Virus record (IMG/VR): IMGVR_UViG_3300010396_000032
Location: 1-40,119 of that record
Direction: 5' to 3' (one strand)
DNA: 40,119 bases
Source of the DNA: a virus
This document shows, in pieces, positions 36,164 to 40,119 of this stretch (positions are counted from its first letter, which is position 1; each line of letters starts with the position of its first letter). The notes under the pieces were generated by a model. The model made no database searches and had not been told where the DNA came from. It saw only the letters and a program-made list of their open reading frames with translations. A program made the position numbers and the translations under genes.

Positions 36164-36235
36164 GCATCATGCCGAGCAGTGCGCGAGGAAGAGAGGCTTC
36201 CGAACCGGAAGGAAGAGAGGAACTTTCAGGGAGTA
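36164..36235 (-). promoter_or_regulatory. Bipartite late element, copy F
   Basis: Minus strand TACTCCCTGAAAGT (36235-36222, two changes), 49 bp, GCATGATGC (36172-36164), upstream of the secreted Cys-rich gene. Confidence 0.7.
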
Positions 36236-36239
36236 GCGA

Positions 36240-36614
36240 TTACTGGTTGGCCGCCGGCGGCAATGCCGAGGCGCCGTACTCAGCGGTTCGAAGCTCAGCC
36301 TCTTGCATGGCCAGGCTCTGCTGGTTCGCCGGATCGTCGCTCGGCAAGCCGTCGGCCGCTCCCATTTGCCCCGGCATCTGCACGCCGCCTGACAGCGACG
36401 GACAAGGATCGGGAGGGCGCGAGAAGTCGGTGACGGCCGCGGGCGGCGTCGAGACGGACGTGAGAGATCGAACCTCGTTCAGCGCGAACTTCAACTGGAG
36501 GCGCAAGTCACCTATCTCCTGGTCGCGCTCTCCCATCGCGCCCCGGAGCATCTCCTGCATGCCCTTGGCGCCCTGGTTGCGGTACCGATTCCACCAATAA
36601 TCGAAGCTTTGCAT
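36240..36614 (-). CDS. Late hypothetical protein
   Basis: 124 residues. MQSFDYWWNRYRNQGAKGMQ then EMLRGAMGERDQEIGDLRLQ then LKFALNEVRSL form a helical/coiled-coil N-terminal half; the C-terminal half is Pro/Ser/Gly-rich and disordered (TPPAAVTDFSRPPDPCPSLS...). Located between the zinc-finger gene and the bipartite element. Function unknown. Confidence 0.65.
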   Translation of the reverse strand: MQSFDYWWNRYRNQGAKGMQEMLRGAMGERDQEIGDLRLQLKFALNEVRSLTSVSTPPAAVTDFSRPPDPCPSLSGGVQMPGQMGAADGLPSDDPANQQSLAMQEAELRTAEYGASALPPAANQ

Positions 36615-36624
36615 GGGATACTAT

Positions 36625-36978
36625 TCAACCGAAAAGGGCTTCGAGCAACTCGATGCACCGGAAACGATGCTTGCAGTGCCGGCATTCGCGCACGCGGCGG
36701 CGAACTGGGATGCTTTGCAGGGCGGGCGCCCCGACGATCGGCAGCTTCTTCGTCTTGAAGTCGGCCGCCGTCGAGTAGGCCGGGATGCGGATGTCGAGGC
36801 ATTTCGGGCAGCACAGGCCCGGCTGCTCGTGGAGCGCAAGCGGAACGCTTTCCTCGCAGACCATGCAGGTCCGCACGTAGTAGACCCGTGAGTCCTTCGA
36901 CTCGTTTTCCTGCACGCTCTCGATGGCGTGAAGGCGTTGGGCCTGGCAAGCGGAGCAATAATAGCCTTTGGGCTTCAT
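36625..36978 (-). CDS. Zinc-finger protein coupled to terminase
   Basis: 117 residues from ATG 36978 (ATGA overlap with the terminase stop; AGAGGAACCG upstream). Several C-x-x-C pairs: YYCSACQAQ, RTCMVCEES, LCCPKCLDI and RECRHCKHRFRC, enough for two zinc ribbons. It follows the large terminase directly; a small DNA-binding packaging partner is plausible but unproven. Confidence 0.7.
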   Translation of the reverse strand: MKPKGYYCSACQAQRLHAIESVQENESKDSRVYYVRTCMVCEESVPLALHEQPGLCCPKCLDIRIPAYSTAADFKTKKLPIVGAPALQSIPVRRRVRECRHCKHRFRCIELLEALFG

Positions 36979-39158
36979 CGGTTCCTCTCGCGGGTGCGGG
37001 CCGCGGCGTACATCTCGGAGATACTTCGAGTCGATTTGGCAGCGGGAGCGTTCGCCGGCTGTGCGGCTTCCCGAGCGTCCTGCGCCCTGGCGTAAAGTTC
37101 GCTCGCTCGCAGCGGCTTGGCAGGCTTTGCCGGGGCCGCCGGTGCCGAATTCGAGCTCCACTTCAACCCGGCGATCGCCGCGGCCGCGGTGGCATACACC
37201 AAGCAATCGAACCAGTGGTTGTCGGGCCGTCCCGAATTAGATTGCCATTCGTCCACGGTGCGGCCGTTGACATTCGTGCGGATGGGATGCTCGGCGGCGA
37301 GGTGATCGGTGAACGTGCGGTGGGTGGCCGGATTGGTTCCGAAGAGGTAGAGAGTTCCATACGTGCCCGCCGGCGATCGCAGCCGCTCGGCCATGAACGA
37401 CTTCCAGTGGTTGACGTCGAGCAGTGCCAGCCGGCCACGCGCATTCGGAGCCGCTTTCAATCGCCAGCCGGCGCCGTGGCGCTCGCCGCGTTGCGGTTTC
37501 CATTCGGAAAACGCGGTCTTCTTGGCGCCGACGTACATCCCTTTCGCCGGAGTGACCACGCCGCCGAGCGGCGTCTGGCGGCACCACTGATGCACCGTGT
37601 CGGCGAGGTAGCCGGTGTCGATCAGACACCGTTCGACTCGCATCGGTGCCCCGCCGTCGGCTCGCTTCCAGGCCTTGGCGAGCACGTCGCCGGCGAGACC
37701 CTCCAGCCCGGCGTAGATTCGGGCTTCGAGGGAGAGTCCGGGAAAGACCGCTGAAAGCGATGGGGCCGGGTCGGATGCCGAGAACTGCAGGAGAGTTTGC
37801 CGGGGCCACGCTCCATAATCGACCACGGCCCCGCCGAAGCGCTCGTCCCACGCGACGACGGTCCAGAAGAGGATTTCTTGCTGGATGTCGATGCCGCATG
37901 TGAGCCTGGTCGACTCGGCCGGAACTTCGCCGCGCGCGACCCGGTTGAGCTTCTGGGCGGCCTGTTCGGCGTCGATCGGCTCGGCGCCGTTGGCGTCGCC
38001 GGCGTTCGCCTCGGGGTCGCACTGATATTCCGCGTAAAAGGTGGCCGGCTTCAGAAGGAACAGGTCCATTCCGAACTGGATCGCCGAAAGCTGGTCCTCG
38101 TTGAATCGTGCTTCCCAGCTTGCTTCCCCGCCGCGATCCATCTCCACCCGCTGACGACGATAGAACTCGTTTGCATCACTCCGATCCGGCGGATCGAGCC
38201 GCAGCCCTTCGCGAAGCAGTTCGCCATATTCCTCCCAAAGGTCGAGACGGATCGGCATCGAGTTGAGGAGGTGACAGCGGCAACCGTGCCAGTCGGGGTG
38301 CTTGCCGCGGTCGAGAACGCGATCGACCATGTCGCCCGGCCGGATCGGCGTGCAGGGCATAATGGCGGCGATCTTCTTGCCGGGTCCGGCCAAGCCGAGC
38401 ACGGCCCCGCTGATGATCGATTCACGGGTCTGATTCTGAATTGGAGATCGCGCCGAATCGTCCGTCTGAGGATCGTCGATGATCACCAGGTCGGGGCGGA
38501 CTTTGGCGCCCTCCTTCATCCTGCTCATACCCCGGATCGACCCGGTCAGCCCCTCGGCGGCGATCGCGGCCCCAGACGCCGGCGAGCCGGCGACGGTGGG
38601 GAAGACGCAAAGCTTGCCCGTCCATTCGATCCGGGTTCGCTCGCCGTCGAGCAGCTGGCCCGGCGCCCGATTGTTGATCCCTTCGAGCTTGACCACGGGA
38701 TAGCACAACTCGGGGAAATCCTCGATCAGCAGGTCATTGGTCTCGATCTCGGCACGGACATTGTCGAGCAGGTCCTCCGCTTTCCCCTGGGTCGCCCCGA
38801 TCATGACCACGAACGAGCGGTGGCCGTAGGCGACGGCCCAAAGTGCTCCGACCTCGCAGAGCGTCGTCTTGCCGCTTCCCCGCGGCAGCGATTCGGCCTG
38901 CTGGCCGCCCTCCAAGATGATCCGCTGCAGGTCGGCGATGAAACTCAACTGGTCGGTCCCCCACTTCAAATCGAACCGCTTGGGGAAATAGACCTCACAG
39001 AAAAGACGCAGGTGGTCGAGGCAAAGGTGCTTCCGAGGCAGGTCGGCGACTCCGGGCAGCGGTCCGATGTCGCGGCCGCTCTTCGACGCCTCGGCGTTCC
39101 GCGTTCTTTCCCGCTCGCGTTTTTTGTCGTGGGTGGACATTGCGGGCAACCAACTCAC
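36975..39158 (-). CDS. terL: Large terminase subunit
   Basis: 727 residues from GTG 39158 (or ATG 39140, MSTHDKKRE). The ATPase part has LPRGSGKTTLCEVGALWAVA (Walker A), VVMIGATQGKAEDLL, PDLVIIDDPQTDDSARS (Walker B with following acidic residues) and KIAAIMPCTPIRPGDMVDR. The C-terminal nuclease part has CGIDIQQEILFWTVVAW, RCLIDTGYLADTVHQWC and a closing DNHWFDCLVYATAAAA. This is the GpA-like motor that cuts and pumps DNA into the prohead. It starts the late minus-strand operon. Confidence 0.93.
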   Translation of the reverse strand: MSWLPAMSTHDKKRERERTRNAEASKSGRDIGPLPGVADLPRKHLCLDHLRLFCEVYFPKRFDLKWGTDQLSFIADLQRIILEGGQQAESLPRGSGKTTLCEVGALWAVAYGHRSFVVMIGATQGKAEDLLDNVRAEIETNDLLIEDFPELCYPVVKLEGINNRAPGQLLDGERTRIEWTGKLCVFPTVAGSPASGAAIAAEGLTGSIRGMSRMKEGAKVRPDLVIIDDPQTDDSARSPIQNQTRESIISGAVLGLAGPGKKIAAIMPCTPIRPGDMVDRVLDRGKHPDWHGCRCHLLNSMPIRLDLWEEYGELLREGLRLDPPDRSDANEFYRRQRVEMDRGGEASWEARFNEDQLSAIQFGMDLFLLKPATFYAEYQCDPEANAGDANGAEPIDAEQAAQKLNRVARGEVPAESTRLTCGIDIQQEILFWTVVAWDERFGGAVVDYGAWPRQTLLQFSASDPAPSLSAVFPGLSLEARIYAGLEGLAGDVLAKAWKRADGGAPMRVERCLIDTGYLADTVHQWCRQTPLGGVVTPAKGMYVGAKKTAFSEWKPQRGERHGAGWRLKAAPNARGRLALLDVNHWKSFMAERLRSPAGTYGTLYLFGTNPATHRTFTDHLAAEHPIRTNVNGRTVDEWQSNSGRPDNHWFDCLVYATAAAAIAGLKWSSNSAPAAPAKPAKPLRASELYARAQDAREAAQPANAPAAKSTRSISEMYAAARTRERNR

Positions 39159-39337
39159 TCTGCGAGCGGCTGTTCCCCGAAGGGGTCGGCTCTGAAACCA
39201 TAGTTTCCAAGGACCCGCGAAGGCGGGAGGGCCTCGACCCCCCGAGGGGAAAAAATCCTTTCAGGAGGTAAATTGATCCGGCTGCCGGCGGCTGCCGACC
39301 GCTCGCGGCCTTGGCCGTGGCGTTCTTGAAAGGAGGC
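39159..39337. promoter_or_regulatory. Divergent promoter region of the terminase and the plus-strand pair
   Basis: 179 bp between divergent genes. It contains GAAAC-CATA-GTTTC (about 39194-39207, an inverted repeat) and, on the minus strand at 39270-39257, TACCTCCTGAAAGG, a weak match to the late box; the same bases read AGGAGGT on the plus strand and could be a ribosome site. A late promoter toward the terminase is expected here. Confidence 0.35.
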
Positions 39338-39874
39338 ATGGACTGCAGCCAGCAAGAACTGATCCAGGCCCTGCTCGACGCGCGAGGCGCCCAGCCCATT
39401 TCCTTCTGTGCTCGAACTGATGCTCGCGCACTCGCAAAGGACCAGGCCAAGAACCCGAACCCGTTCTCGAGACCTGTTTGGAAGATCGCCACGATCAGCG
39501 CGATGGTGAACTTCTGGTATGACAGGGGCGTACTTCGACGACTCAAGAAGGAAGGCAAATCACCAGGGCAGTTTCGTCGCGGCACAAGCTGGCATGAACC
39601 GGTGCTCGTCGCTGGTCGACTGACGCCGCTCTGCCGCGGCAAGAACCAAACGGATTCGATCCTGTACCTGCGAGTGATGTATCTCGCCACGAACGCTGTC
39701 GCCTTCGAAGATGCGAACGGCGTGTCTATCGCGGCCAGTGCGATCGAGCGGTTTCTCCCTGCTCGCAGCGAGTACCTCAACCAAGGCCTCGATTGTGCTC
39801 TACGATTCAAAACGTACCGAATTGATGGGATCCGTTGGCTCACTCTGAAGGGACAAACCTTCCACGTCTTGTGA
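39338..39874 (+). CDS. Hypothetical protein, divergent from terminase
   Basis: 178 residues from ATG 39338 (AAAGGAGG unusually only 1 nt before it; an alternative upstream start at 39311 is weaker). MDCSQQELIQALLDARGAQP then ARTDARALAKDQAKNPNPFS then IATISAMVNFWYDRGVLRRL then KEGKSPGQFRRGTSWHEPVL. The last quarter is basic and beta-rich. Family not recognised. It shares a transcript with the zinc-finger gene and ends near attP, so an early or accessory role is likely. Confidence 0.65.
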   Translation: MDCSQQELIQALLDARGAQPISFCARTDARALAKDQAKNPNPFSRPVWKIATISAMVNFWYDRGVLRRLKKEGKSPGQFRRGTSWHEPVLVAGRLTPLCRGKNQTDSILYLRVMYLATNAVAFEDANGVSIAASAIERFLPARSEYLNQGLDCALRFKTYRIDGIRWLTLKGQTFHVL

Positions 39875-39882
39875 GGCGCCTC

Positions 39883-40089
39883 ATGATCTGCGAGTATTGC
39901 AAGACCCGCCCTCTGTGCCGATCAAATCGTTTCCCGGCCAAGACGTGCGGAACTGCGGAATGCCGACATGCACGAATGCTGGAGAAGGGAAGACTCACCT
40001 CGAAGAAGTGGTACGAACGAAACAAGCAAAGCCGAAAACTCGCTCGATTGAATCGGCTGCCGGCCGAAGCGCCCAATCCCGGACTTTAG
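39883..40089 (+). CDS. Small zinc-finger protein crossing the circle join
   Basis: 68 residues from ATG 39883 (GAGG 4-7 nt upstream), 8 nt after the previous stop. MICEYCKTRPLCRSN...KTCGTAECRHARML has C-x-x-C and C-x-x-x-x-C-x-H, a likely zinc finger of the kind found in small phage HNH-associated or recombination proteins. A basic tail (KWYERNKQSRKLARLNRL) follows. The gene continues identically at bases 1-93. Confidence 0.7.
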   Translation: MICEYCKTRPLCRSNRFPAKTCGTAECRHARMLEKGRLTSKKWYERNKQSRKLARLNRLPAEAPNPGL

Positions 40090-40119
40090 TGAGCGCTTGG
40101 TTCGGGACCAAGAGGTCGC
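39997..40119. repeat. Terminal overlap of a circular genome (right copy)
   Basis: Identical to 1-123; see the left copy. It ends inside the T-arm of the tRNA-Pro-like segment, which is completed only in the left copy (96-147). Confidence 0.93.

Noticed and set aside
39257-39270. A further copy of the late box before the terminase (TACCTCCTGAAAGG)
   Set aside because: Only a partial match, it equals AGGAGGT on the other strand (a normal ribosome site), and no GCATGATGC lies 49 bp on; kept only as a possibility in the divergent region.

Overview
This window is almost certainly a complete circular genome of a temperate, tailed (siphovirus-type) phage of about 40.0 kb, read once around with a 123-bp overlap: bases 1-123 are identical to 39997-40119, and the last gene (39883-40089) runs across the join. 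High GC content, ATGA/TGATG-coupled gene chains and several protein families I associate with Planctomycetota (Gemmataceae/Pirellulales-like) point to a planctomycete host. These families include a HEAT-like secreted protein at 1067-1672, a sigma-like regulator at 13230-13700, an RdgC-like protein at 8914-10065, the integrase subtype at 13986-14966 and a Cys-rich secreted protein at 35680-36129. The host call is by recognition, not by search.

Layout. 1-312: the 3' half of a tRNA-Pro(CGG) without its 5' half (candidate attP) and a strong terminator. 312-3447: accessory/immunity block with two exported proteins, a SieB-like superinfection-exclusion protein and an HTH regulator. 3712-8826: early plus-strand operon of overlapping small genes, a ParB-type protein and an HTH protein, interrupted by a minus-strand tRNA plus ribbon-helix-helix cassette. 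8914-12772: RdgC-like protein, a decayed methyltransferase, and a string of small genes each preceded by the same CGCTTGC/GCAAGCG hairpin. One of these small genes joins an Acb2/Tad1-type hairpin segment to a ubiquitin-like domain. 12763-14966: excisionase-like HTH, sigma-like regulator and tyrosine integrase.

The rest of the minus strand, read from 39158 down to 15039, is the late region. In order it holds: large terminase, zinc-finger protein, portal, fused protease-scaffold-capsid protein, capsid cement protein, head-tail connectors, tail tube, two tail-assembly chaperones linked by a -1 slippery site, tape measure, PKD-bearing tail protein, tail fibre, a phosphoribosyltransferase-HAD-methyltransferase fusion, an Ala/Gly-rich fibre, Cys-rich virion proteins, and a lysis-like module of small membrane proteins with a secreted papain-fold protease. 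No peptidoglycan hydrolase was recognised.

The most notable unexplained signals are these. (1) A 72-bp bipartite element (TACCCCCTGAAACT, exactly 49 bp, GCATGATGC) occurs five times upstream of late genes. (2) The hairpin is repeated before accessory genes. (3) Three loci carry arrays of GACGCGTCG repeats that share spacer sequences. (4) The Acb2/Tad1-ubiquitin-like fusion. (5) The PRTase-HAD-methyltransferase protein in the tail module. (6) The possible protease-based lysis module.
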